In this document: piece by piece, positions 10,923-21,230 of the stretch | Numbering within the stretch: the stretch's first letter is position 1 | Layout: every line of letters starts with the position of its first letter | From: Talaromyces rugulosus | Taxonomy: Eukaryota; Ascomycota; Eurotiomycetes; Eurotiales; Trichocomaceae | DNA length: 64,000 nt | Reading direction: 5' to 3' | Assembly (NCBI RefSeq): GCF_013368755.1 | Contig: NC_049563.1 | Span: forward strand, 1,488,001-1,552,000 | Position numbers and translations under genes: made by a program | The notes under the pieces: generated by a model | Told to the model about the DNA's origin: nothing | The model's input: the letters and a program-made list of their open reading frames with translations, nothing else | Databases searched by the model: none

Positions 10923-12146
10923 CTAAGGTCCCTGCGTGACATTCCACATCTGGCCCAGCATTCCAGTAAAATTGCTGTTTCTCCAGTCCGACCAATCATG
11001 GTCCAACAGGCCATAGGACTCATCATAGTCAAAAGTGCCATCGCGGACGTAATAGCTGCCCTGCAGAGCCCACACAGCCCACTCAGCATCATTTGACTCC
11101 ATGTACTTCACCAAGCACTGCAGGTATGAGTTATCTTTATCCGACAAACCCGAGTTCGGGCCCCCAGTCATACCCACGCCGAATTCCGAGAGGATCAGAG
11201 GTGCAGTGTATGACTGGTTTTGAGTAAGAACGAATCCGTCCAAAGCACCATACTCGGTATTGGCCACGGTGCAGTCTCCATTGCCCGGGAAGGTGACGGT
11301 AAACGAGTACGCGTGGAATTCCCAGACATGTTTGTCGGCCCATTGGGACACGTCTAGGGTTTTGTTGCGGATAAACGACATATCGGTGGCAGACTGTGAG
11401 CCACCGATGACGATCAGCACCTTGGGATTGGCCTTGTGCACTGCCAAAGCACCTTGGTTTACATAATTGTACCAATCGTCGTGGCCGAGGTCCTGCAATA
11501 TAGGCGTAGGACGGAGTTCGTTGCGAATCGACATTGCAACCACACCGGGATGGTCGACAGCGAATGTCGCCATGGCCTCCAAGCCAGCGAGCCACTTAGT
11601 CGTGTTGAAGAAGCGACTGTTGAGATCGTTGTATCCGGACGCAGTGTCCCACCAGCCATTTCCGTCAGTGAGATTGCAACACCAACTCGCTTCGGAAACA
11701 TGATTGTCCAACAAAGTCATGACACCCTTGCTGTCCAATGCGTCGATGATGTTGGCATAGACGTCTATGGACGAGGCATTCGCCAAGAAAGGGTTGTTTG
11801 AGACTGCATCGTTGTACGCGTCTGCCATATTAGACTCGCTTCCCCATTTCGTGCCGGCTGCGGCGAACGAGTCAGAAACAGACACGTCCGGGTCAAGAGC
11901 CATGTCGATCGAATATGTCAGGCGCACACAGTTGAACCCGTTATCCGCGATCCAGCTGGCAATTGTGTCCACGGACTGCTTGTTCAGACCTTCGAGAACG
12001 CGAGCTTCCATGTGTCCGGCCCAGTTGACGCAGCGTAGCTTGACGCGCTGGTTGTTGGAGTCGAGAATCCATCGCGATGAGGTGTGAAGCTCACCAAGAG
12101 CTGGTAGAACTGCCAGGGCAGCCAGCGCTAGTTGTCGGAAATGCAT
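10923..12146 (-). CDS. Secreted glycoside hydrolase family 5-like protein
   Basis: Single exon, 407 residues. A signal peptide is visible (MHFRQLALAALAVLPALG, cleavage after about residue 18). The remainder is a TIM-barrel cellulase-type (GH5, clan A) protein: GFNCVRLTYS strand, LLDNHVS, the acid/base Glu in SIRNEL (about E210) and the nucleophile Glu in LSEFG (about E321), with WALQGSYYVRDG near the end. Several NxT/S sites (NAS, NLT, NTT, NKT, NQS, NFT, NVT) suggest glycosylation. The Pro that normally follows the acid/base Asn-Glu is replaced by Leu, so the subfamily and substrate (beta-glucan or beta-mannan type) are uncertain. It likely acts outside the cell on plant or fungal wall polysaccharide. 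Confidence 0.88.
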   Translation of the reverse strand: MHFRQLALAALAVLPALGELHTSSRWILDSNNQRVKLRCVNWAGHMEARVLEGLNKQSVDTIASWIADNGFNCVRLTYSIDMALDPDVSVSDSFAAAGTKWGSESNMADAYNDAVSNNPFLANASSIDVYANIIDALDSKGVMTLLDNHVSEASWCCNLTDGNGWWDTASGYNDLNSRFFNTTKWLAGLEAMATFAVDHPGVVAMSIRNELRPTPILQDLGHDDWYNYVNQGALAVHKANPKVLIVIGGSQSATDMSFIRNKTLDVSQWADKHVWEFHAYSFTVTFPGNGDCTVANTEYGALDGFVLTQNQSYTAPLILSEFGVGMTGGPNSGLSDKDNSYLQCLVKYMESNDAEWAVWALQGSYYVRDGTFDYDESYGLLDHDWSDWRNSNFTGMLGQMWNVTQGP

Positions 12147-14095
12147 ATTTCACTCCTCTTTTTGACCGTTTGACAGATGCGCGAGGACGTGAAGAAGGAA
12201 AGAAAAAGAAGCACAATTATAACCCAAGGCCGAAGCAGATGATGTATGCCACCCATTCGTACACTACGGGCCATTTTCTAGGCTAAACGGGCGATCGTTT
12301 CCGCCCATAGTTGCAATGTCGCAACGCAGGTGTGCATCGAAAAATAAAGGATTTTCTAGAGAGTTTAGTTCTTAGCTGTCACCATAAAGATTAAAAACCC
12401 TTCCTGAATCCTTCATCCGATCTGCACGATCTCCGAACCGTAGCGTGCAACGGTGTTTAGCACGTTGTTTAAATAAGGATCCGATTGGGATTTTATGCCG
12501 ATTCCTACGTCGGCGAGCTGCCGATATCAGTTGATGTCATGCAGCCAACCATTTGTCGCGTTATATTTAGTGGCAATCTATATTCATTAGCTATATTCCG
12601 AGCTTTAAGAGTAAAATGTTACGCATTGACGAAACCCTACTGAAGATAAACAATCGGAAATAGCAAAATAATCCTGTTCTAGATACTGAGTTTTCTTTCT
12701 CTCTCCCTCTTTTACAGTCAACATTTGCGTGGTTATTTCTAAATGTGGCCCGCAAAAAAAATTCTGGTAGCATGCATTATGGCCATGTATCATAACCAAC
12801 TTTTGCGCTCACACTGTCGGACTTAAGTATGGGGCATTGAAATTCTTGGTTTCGATATACAATGTTTATATTTAGAGTTGTAATAGGAAACCACTTCAAA
12901 AGCTCTTTAATTTCTTTTACTCATTTCCTTTTCTTTTTTAACTCTCCCCAACTTTCCGCCGCCTCCCTTGTGCATGCACTCTCTCACTAGAGTCATTTCA
13001 CTCGGTTTTTGCCACTTTTAATCCAATTAGAATTACGGCCTGGCAATTAAACTTATCTGGGGTCACCCGCAATTCGGCATTCCCCTCTTTCTTAAGTTTG
13101 TTTATACGGGGTATGCGGTGCTCGTATCATGTGTATACGGGGCACGGGGTAAGAAGCTTACCCTTTTGTACGTCCCCTTTAGTAGGATTTAATGACGAAT
13201 AAATTCCAGGTAAGCCATAACCTTTTTCACTATAATTATCTTGGGGAAACTAGGTTGTTGTTTGATTTTACTTCTTAGATCGTTCATCTATGGCATACTG
13301 AGTGATTATCCGCGAGTGTTTGGGGCTTCAAGTTGTTACTGACACCAGTGCAGATAGGTTTCAAAATACGTATAGCCGGGCCACTGTCGGTATAAGGATA
13401 TTTTCTCTAATCTCACACCTTGAAAAAAAAAAAGTGTTGGGCGTAGGCATCATTATTATTCACAGCCTGGTCTGAGATTATTCCTTTCTGTTGGGGTTAG
13501 CCCCGCCCTTGGGCCTCGGCAAGATGGAAAGGGGACATGTCCATCTGCGTATCGTGGGTTGGTTATTTCCTCAAACTCTGCTGCTCTGAGTAATGATCGC
13601 ACTCTCCGCTCCACTTGGGAGGCTAAAAACCCAACTTCCCCTCCTCTGGTAATCCCGCTTTGGCTTTTTCAAATCCGCTAAATCGCCATTTTAGCGCCGC
13701 GTTCTCGGCTCCAGATACGACGCCCGAGCTGCCTTTTCAGTTTCTCAATTTTTTATAACCAAAACCTCTACATTGGCTATTTTTGTTGAAGATTCACGTG
13801 GGGATCTGACGATTTAGCTTGATCTGGATATTAGCCTGGAAGACCTCGGCCGTCGATCCTGTTTGAATGACAGTAGCGTGAACGTGATAGATCCATAAAT
13901 CATGCTATATAGTCTTTCACCTCATCTTCCACATTCAAATCTACTCAACTGAGCCAAAACACCTCTAACCCTTGCCACTTCACCTGTTGGAGTCTGCATA
14001 GCCCTCAACAAAGATAGGAGCTGCACCAAACGTTAACTAGGGTACCAACCAACCAATCAATCCTTGCCACAACCTTCCTTATTTTCTCAACTCGA
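12147..14095. other. Long divergent intergenic region, no gene seen
   Basis: About 1.9 kb separates the start codons of the GH5 gene and the hydroxylase. The sequence has pyrimidine-rich tracts near 12910-12960 and 13930-14090 (the latter probably the 5' UTR of the hydroxylase). No ORF with protein-like features, tRNA or transposon ends were recognised. Confidence 0.5.
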
Positions 14096-15169
14096 ATGGA
14101 AAAGAACGCTAGAAAGATGGCCAATCCACTCGATTCCATGAAGTCTACATGGCGAGAGGCCGATAAAAGCACTTGGTCGACACACCACTATATTATCGAC
14201 TTTCTTAATGTGTATCACACCGATCTCGACAAGCCCGTCCCCGTCTTCTCCAAGGACGACAAAATCCCGCATATTCCGCAACTACCGCAGCATCTTTGGG
14301 TCATGTTTTATGCAATGATCCCATTAGGCATTCATCAAGCTCTTCTTTCCGTCTATCCACTCGGCGTGGGACGCCTGGCAGCATTCACCCTCTATTTCAT
14401 CTCGTTCAATGCCATTATTATCCGCGAAGTGCACATTCTTCGCCGTCTCGCACATCAACATGGGTTTCTTGACGGAGACGTTCACGGACGCGACGGTGTA
14501 CCTGATATTGGCGTGAGCAGAGTCGCCAAGTCACTGTACAAAACTACTGGATCCCGTCTGGCCCTCGCCATCTATATATCCTACAACCCAGCCATTTCCC
14601 CCCTCGACGTCATGAGCCAGCCGTCGTGGTGGGGTTGGCTGTTGCTTGAAATCGGCCTATATGGCATCGTTCTCGACTTTTGGTTTTATTGGTACCACCG
14701 CGCCATGCACGACGTGGGCGGGCTGTGGAAATTTCACCGCACTCACCATCTCACCAAACACCCCAACCCGCTGCTCGCTGCGTACGCTGACCACGAGCAA
14801 GAATTTTTCGACATGGTCGGAGTTCCCTTCATGACCTACGTGACACTGCGTGCTATCGGCCTGCCACTGGGCTTTTACGAATGGTGGATTTGCCACCAAT
14901 ATATCGCCTTCACTGAAGTCTTTGGACATAGTGGCTTGCGTGTGCACTTGACCGCTCCATCCACCATGGCTTGGCTTTTGGAAATCTTTGATGCCAATAT
15001 TGTTGTTGAGGATCATGATTTGCATCATCGTAAGGGCTGGAGGAAGAGCCATAACTATGGAAAGCAGACCCGTCTTTGGGATCGGATTTTTGGCACGTGT
15101 ATTGACAGGATTGAATCGAAGGCCCAGAATGTTGATTATGTCAACAAGGGAGATATGCCTATTTTCTGA
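14096..15169 (+). CDS. Fatty acid hydroxylase/sterol desaturase superfamily membrane protein
   Basis: Single exon, 357 residues. Three diiron histidine clusters typical of the family are visible: HRAMH (about 201-205), HRTHH (about 214-218) and HDLHH (about 307-311), plus FGHSGLRVH between them. Hydrophobic segments at about 70-110, 145-165, 175-200 and 245-270 fit an ER membrane enzyme. These enzymes use O2 and a di-iron centre to hydroxylate or desaturate sterols, sphingolipids or fatty acids. It lacks the cytochrome b5 domain of Scs7-type enzymes and is not an obvious ERG3 or ERG25, so it is a side-branch member. A second in-frame ATG lies seven codons downstream. Upstream sequence is pyrimidine-rich as in expressed fungal genes. 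Confidence 0.92.
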   Translation: MEKNARKMANPLDSMKSTWREADKSTWSTHHYIIDFLNVYHTDLDKPVPVFSKDDKIPHIPQLPQHLWVMFYAMIPLGIHQALLSVYPLGVGRLAAFTLYFISFNAIIIREVHILRRLAHQHGFLDGDVHGRDGVPDIGVSRVAKSLYKTTGSRLALAIYISYNPAISPLDVMSQPSWWGWLLLEIGLYGIVLDFWFYWYHRAMHDVGGLWKFHRTHHLTKHPNPLLAAYADHEQEFFDMVGVPFMTYVTLRAIGLPLGFYEWWICHQYIAFTEVFGHSGLRVHLTAPSTMAWLLEIFDANIVVEDHDLHHRKGWRKSHNYGKQTRLWDRIFGTCIDRIESKAQNVDYVNKGDMPIF

Positions 15170-15617
15170 TCACTTTATTTCAATATCATCTGGCACACGC
15201 TTATAACCCTTTGGTCTCAATGGGGTATGAAAATTTACGAAACGACAATTTCTTCATAAAGGACAGAGCATATACATTCAACAAATCTATGTACATATAA
15301 TCTGATTAGCAGCAGTCTTCTAGGTAGAATAGTCGTTGTAGACATTCAAAAAGAAAACTAATGCTCTTTACCGCATATTCCCTAGATCCGCGTCGATAAT
15401 GATATCGCTGTGAAAGACCAAATAAATGTATTAAGCTTATATCCATGTCATATCATATCTTTCAAAATACCACTATTTATTACTTTCAAGGTCTTAATTA
15501 GCCCTAACCTAAGGTCGTTAAGAAACACATTATCCAACCTGGAAATTTTCTGTAATAGAATATAACGATTATTAGCATTTATATAAGTCTAGAGTACATG
15601 TAGATTAGTAGTCACCA
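15170..15617. other. Convergent 3' flanks
   Basis: AT-rich spacer between the stop codons of the hydroxylase and the oxidoreductase; nothing coding seen. Confidence 0.5.
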
Positions 15618-17034
15618 TCAAATAACACTGTCCACCTTTCGCATCTGTTTACTATACCACATCTACAGAATCAAAGGTCAGACCATAGGCAAATGAATCG
15701 AGTATCGAGGGTAGACTTACACTCTCCGCACCAGACCCCACTGCCTTGATGCCTGTCCAACTGGCCAGCCTTGATGGCGCAACTGACCGAGTTATCAGTC
15801 GTGAGTCCTCCTCTGACACGGCCGGGTTGAACAACACCTCCTTGGGCAGAGCTGGGTTCAGGACAGCCGGTCGTCCAATGCCGACCAAGTCGCAGCCACC
15901 ACCTTGGACGGCCTCGGTAATGCCACCGCGCGTACGGAAGCCTCCAGTGACCATCAAGGGGGTGTCTGGAAATTGGTCGCGAATGGTCTCGGCAAATTCG
16001 AGGAAAAAGGCCTCTCGGGCGACTGTGCGAGCTGACTTTTCTGATGGAGGAGACGAAATGTCTTGAAACATCTGTTGCGTACATAAGCACCTTAGTGTTC
16101 TTTTTCTTCGTATTAGTTTATACAAAAATTACTGACCGTGGTATTCTCATATGTTCCGCCGCTGATTTCCACAAAGTCCACACCAGCTTCAACAATCAGC
16201 TTGAGCTGCTCGACGCACTCTTTAAGCTCTTTGGCTGACTGGTGATCCACCGAGTTCAACTTGATTCCGATACAAAACCCTTTGTCGGACACTGATCCTC
16301 GAATGGCCTTGATAACCTCCACGACGATCTTTGCCCGTCCTGCCGCTGAGTTTCCGTATGAATCCGTTCGACGGTTTGTGTGAGCTGACAAAAACTGCGC
16401 GAGAAGATAACCATGCGCCGCATGTATCTCGACGCCCTGGAACCCAGCCTTGGCGGCCAGACGACTCGTATGCGCAAACTGTTGGATGACGTTGTCGATA
16501 TCAGTCTGTGTCATCTGTCGAGGGCAACCAAAGACCATGGCACTGGCGGCCCTAGCTATAAGTCCGTTGCCCAAATCCATAGGAACGGGGCTCGGGGCAA
16601 TGGTTTTGGAGAAGATGCTTCGTGATCCGGCTCCAATGGGCGACTGGCGTCCAGGATGGTTGATCTGCATGACAGTGGGTGTCCCATTTTGTGTGCATAC
16701 AGAAGCCCAGGATTTCCATCGGCTGAGTAACTCTTCCTCTATCTTTGGGTTGACTGTGTTATCCTGGGCGGTCCCAAGATGTGCCGCGTCAACTTGAACA
16801 TTTCCTAAATGCATTGGATTAACATTTGTTGACATAAAAGTAAAAGAGTTTCCACATACCTGTCAATACCATTCCCCATTCTCCCCGTCCCCATGCCGCG
16901 TATATTTTGTCGCTTGCTTCTGCCGGCAGTCCATTTTTATCGGCCATTAGTTCGGCCATGGCGGCCTTCACGAGGCGATTCTTCAATTCCAGGCCGCATT
17001 TTAATGTCAGTGGTTGTGAAATTGGAGAATCCAT
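15618..17034 (-). CDS. NADH:flavin oxidoreductase, Old Yellow Enzyme family
   Basis: Four exons: 17034-16860, 16804-16137, 16071-15721 and 15662-15618 (412 residues). The FMN-binding TIM barrel shows RLVKAAMAE, TGNVQVDAAHLG, QINHPGRQSP, the catalytic/substrate-binding GVEIHAAHGYLLAQFLS, TNRRTDSYGNS, VEISGGTYE and the phosphate-binding GGFRTRGG...DLVGIGRP. This belongs to the bacterial-type OYE-like group (NemA/BaiH-like flavin reductases) that reduce alpha,beta-unsaturated carbonyls with NAD(P)H. The last exon is only 45 bases. Without it the frame runs on into 3' sequence; with it the tail reads GAESMWYSKQMRK, matching the usual WYxKQ ending of the family, which is why I prefer the spliced form. 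Cytosolic; substrate unknown. Confidence 0.93.
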
Positions 17035-17558
17035 TGCGAATAAAATAATATGTTGTAGCCAAAACTATGTTATTGTTGGGTTTACGGAACCATGTTACTT
17101 TTGTAGTCGATCACCTCCGTTTGAATTTTTGTAAAAATGGAAAATTACCTCGGCATCCCCGCCTAATCGGACGAACTAGTTGCCCCGAACCAAAAAGCAA
17201 TCTATAGCAAGATTATTTATTATAAAAGCTGATTAATTTACATTTTCGGTCGAACTATCAGGCCGCTCTTGTTTAAGGTACAAGTCGCCACATAGAAAAC
17301 TAAATCTTCTCGGGTCTCGGGTGTCGGTCGAACTTTATCCGTGCCATTTTATTTTGCAAGGGTCAGTTATAGAAAATCACAACTACTCTATAGTATCAAC
17401 TAAGAGAAAAAAAGGCTGTATACACCTACAACTAACTTCAAGATCTATAGAAGAGCTTTAAGCCTAAACACAGGGATCCGGTAAACAAGGGTATCTTATT
17501 GCTGCGTTGTATGGAAGAATTATACTAAGCTGTTTGTTGAATTATTAACTCCTCAAGT
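17035..17558. other. Intergenic, no gene seen
   Basis: This is the 5' flank of the OYE gene and 3' flank of the SYLF gene, AT-rich, with no protein-like frame. Confidence 0.5.
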
Positions 17559-18716
17559 TCAGTTTTCTCTGCCGGAGAGGCCTTGATCTAGCCTTGCCGT
17601 TTTCCCTGTCGGCCTCCTCGCTGGAAAGTCCGCGGGTAGCTCGATTGCTGTATCGTGAGGCTCATGATACCCTTGTGAGTTGGCTGGTGAATGGGGCAGC
17701 TTGACAGCTTTGGCTAGAGGGTCATTATGTCGGTGTGAAACAATCGGTAGAGAGGGTAGCTCAGCTGCTTGGGCGTGAGGGTTATATTGCCCATGCAATT
17801 CACTCGGTAGTTGTCGCGGACCTTCTAGGCTAGGTAACTCTAAAGGCTGTTGGCTCTCAGACCCGGCGGACATCTCTACCATGCCAGGATGCGGTTGTTG
17901 AATTGATTGCTGCGGACCAGTTTGCTGGCGAGTCGACCGAAACTCAATCGAGGCCAAAGTCCGCAACAGTGCATCTGCCTCCAGCGGCGGTTCTACCTCT
18001 CCGCTCAGGATCTGAGCAGCGGTGACTTTGTATTTGTAAAACTTCTTATTCGACCCTCGGCCTTCGATAAAAGTTCCCGCCTCGACACTGATGCCTCCGA
18101 ATAGGCCGTTTGTCTTGGACAACGTGAGCATCGACCCTACTCCACGCCAATTTGCACCTAATCCGGCCTCGCCGCTTCGACCTGTAATTCCTAGAGCCAG
18201 GGATGCATTGGTCCCCAAGGTCAGACTTCCGATTTGGCAAAAGGTGCGTACGGAAGATTTGTCTGGCACAGCAAAAACGAAGTTTGTGAATTCAAAGCCA
18301 AGCTGGCCGCCAAACCCTACGCCGCCGATGTTGATAGACGATGGTGGAGACCAGCTTCCATCATCAAGCCGTGCGACAATAATGCCGGATCCAAATCGCG
18401 CCGAGCCCATGAATCCTGCTTTGAATGCGGTGAAAATGATAAGTCCCTATAACTCATTAACCTGGTGGTTCGACCATATGACCGGAATCAACGGATGGCC
18501 CAAATGCAGGATAAATTTACCTGCGCATCTCGAAGAATTGCCTTGGCTGTGCTGCTTGGGTTATCTACATTAATAAACGATTCTAGGATTTTGATGGCCT
18601 TTTTGCAGTCGCCTGTTTGTTTGTTTTTCGTTGTTAGATTTGGTCGTTGGAGCACGAGAAGACACCAACTCACTTTGCAAAGAGGTACTAAATGGATTGT
18701 TAATTCCTTGGGGCAT
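17559..18716 (-). CDS. SYLF (Ysc84/DUF500) domain protein
   Basis: Three exons: 18716-18674, 18612-18521 and 18446-17559 (340 residues). The assembled N-terminus gives NNPFSTSLQSDCKKAIKILESF and, after the second junction, GLIIFTAFKAGFMGSARFGSG, the core signature of the SYLF domain. SVEAGTFIEGR and FYKYKVTAAQIL follow, closing the domain at about residue 200. SYLF domains bind phosphoinositides and, in yeast Ysc84, actin at endocytic sites; here no SH3 domain is present. The C-terminal third is Pro/His/Gln-rich with a tandem repeat. The start chosen resembles family N-termini; an in-frame ATG further upstream at 18815 would add 33 residues without family support. Related proteins usually act at endocytic patches in the cytoplasm. 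Confidence 0.9.
17635..17845 (-). repeat. Coding tandem repeat of about 21 residues in SYLF protein tail
   Basis: Three to four degenerate copies end in a xLP element: HAQAAELPSL, LAKAVKLPHS and HDTAIELPAD, each preceded by an N/D-P-H/L or EPH word. The DNA shows matching blocks of about 63 bases. I read it as a linear-motif repeat; its partner is unknown. Confidence 0.6.
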
Positions 18717-21230
18717 GTTGACGGCGAAAGCTGGTTGCTTTCTGCATCGCGGGACCTGCTTGACTTTATGGCTGCGGCTGATGATAACATTAAGAACACC
18801 GAGCCGATCAGCCACGCTGGAGGATCCAAATTGGGATCAACGTGTGGGTCAATTTGTTTATAGTGACCAATTATGAATTGTGTTTCAATATGTCGCCTGC
18901 TCATTGTGCTAGTGTTTTCAATGTTATTCCGTACATTGAAGACCTTCAACGTTGCGTTGTCTTTTTTTTTTTTTTGACAAAAAATATATATACATGTACG
19001 GTACATATGTAAGTTCAATTATTCTTTGTGCCTTCCCGACTTAACATCAACAGCATGTGATAAGATGGACTATACAAGCTCACATATCCATTATCTTGCC
19101 TTATTCACTTTAACCATGAGTTCAATTCATAGATATCTTTACACTGCAGTATTGCATACGATCAATATACGTGGAATCGGGGTGTTACTTTCATTCAATC
19201 CATGGATAAGCCAGCACTTGAGGGCGAAGATGCCGATAAGCCATTGGCATTGCTAAATCCGTATTCAAGTCGGTAATCACCATTCTGTTGGTGTATCTTG
19301 GCTTGCCTTCAAACGGTTTTCTTCGTCCCGGCGTCGGGCTTTGCATGAAATAAGGTGGCAACATGAGTCTACTCCCAGTTTCGATACTCGAAATTTTGAT
19401 TCGACTTTGCTGCAAAACAACATTTCAAATGCTCTCCATTTTTCACCACCTCTACGACTTTCCGACGTTTCTCCTGGGTATGTGCGAGCGTCAGGTCCTG
19501 GTGTTTTTCATGGTTTTTCCAGTAGCGCCTACAGACCTGGCGGAGGACCTTGCCGGCGAATGTCACGAGCTGGGGCCTTGCACCTTTTATTTTGTCCTTT
19601 TCGGGATTTTTCCCGCATGTGCGAAAAACGGGAGTTTCGTAAACCTATAAATTGAGTTTGGTTGGTGATAGAGGCCGAGTTCCTCGTTGGTACGTTCTCG
19701 TTTATACATGATGACAAACCCTAAAATGTTCTTCCCTAGGGTTATCTTGGAAAGTAATGACTTTTTGTTCAGTTCCCACACTTCAGAGCGTTTTATTTTA
19801 TAGCCATCGCATATTGGATCGATTTTTCCGCGCTGTTCCTATTGAATTGAGTGATTGGCCTTTTTTTCGCTCGCTTCTGATTCAACCTGTTACAGCAGAA
19901 GTCCCGTGGTGAAATGTCTCATAGGTCGTGATTATGATAGTACTAGCCCGTTCTAGTTTCGCATCGAAGATAGTGAGACCGAGACAGTTGCTCTGATAAG
20001 TGCTGCTTCGCCTTCTTCCAGGTGGAAGTTCTATGGGATTGTTTGTCCCTAAACAGGACCAAAATCTTGAGCTTCTCCATCACTTTTTGAATTTCCTGTC
20101 CATTTCGTGATAATAGCCGAAGGGGAAATCACTAGAAAAGGCCAGTGGACTAGTGCAAGACCGGCTGTCTCCGGGTCGTGTCGATCTGGGTTGCCAGGTT
20201 AGACGTCAGGGCTTGTGGATAGTCTCACGATCGGGATAGCTTCAAGAATTGAATTGGGAATGGCCTCCGACGGAACCATGGGAAACTACCTTAGTTGACT
20301 GTGTGAATGGTTGCCTGCACGTGGTCGTAGATTGCCTGTACAGATCGTACCTAGCGACGCCTACTGGCAATGAAAAAACGCCGAAGAAAAAAAGAGTAGT
20401 AAAAAAGATCACTTTGCTCCTCTGCCATGACTCAGACTTTGCCTCGCATGAGAGAATAATAATTACGTATAAATTAAAATTTAATAACCAACAAAACAAC
20501 AATTGACCATCTGGAAAAGACCACCTGCCTAAAACCGTATAGTGCGAGGGTCGCAGATACGCCGCTTCTTTAAAATCATCAATATACGAATTTGAGTAGA
20601 TTCAAAGCTGCAGCACATTGATTGATCATATAATATTTGACTGAAAAATATTCTTATAATCAAATTATTCCAATATCAACTCCCCCCGGGGGGACTTGAC
20701 GCCTCTATTTGGCATCTCGGCGGAAACCGAAATCGCTATCTGGTGGATGTAACCCTAAAATCAGCGCCAAAATGCTTAATTTGAGCCTGATAGGGCAACG
20801 ATAGCACCACAACGCCTTGTTTTGTCGCATGATTTACTATTGCACTAATGATTGCTTCCTGCCTAAAGTAATGGCAAAATAGCGCATTGTCATGCCTCGA
20901 ACAGTGTTGGGGCTCCTGGAAGGATGAGACCATTGCAACGCTACAGATCAACAGCGTCGCGACAAAAACGGTGGGACGCCGCGATCAGGGCTACTGTTGG
21001 TTTACCCCTCTTGAGCTGAATGATCTCTGTTTGTTTCTTCTGCGATCCTTCTAGAAGGGGAAAGGCTGGCTTGTTTAGTACTGGAGCTTGTTTTAATTAG
21101 CTGCAACCTGGCGATGTAGCTATAAGTGACAGGGCGCGCGCACTTCTCACTTCTTCTTCCTTTTACTAATAATTTAAGAAGGCGAGATTTAATTCGATTT
21201 GCCAGCGCCGCGCATATCAATACCGAAAAA
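18717..21230. other. Long divergent intergenic region, no gene seen
   Basis: About 2.5 kb between the starts of the SYLF and sedolisin genes. Visible details are an A/T run at 18961-18975 (T-tract), a perfect C6G6 palindrome at 20682-20693 and a pyrimidine-rich stretch near 21140-21175 just ahead of the sedolisin start. No ORF here has recognisable protein features. Confidence 0.5.

Noticed and set aside
15652..15720. Unspliced C-terminus of the OYE-type gene
   Set aside because: The read-through tail is unlike the family, whereas splicing 15720-15663 restores the WYSKQMRK ending.
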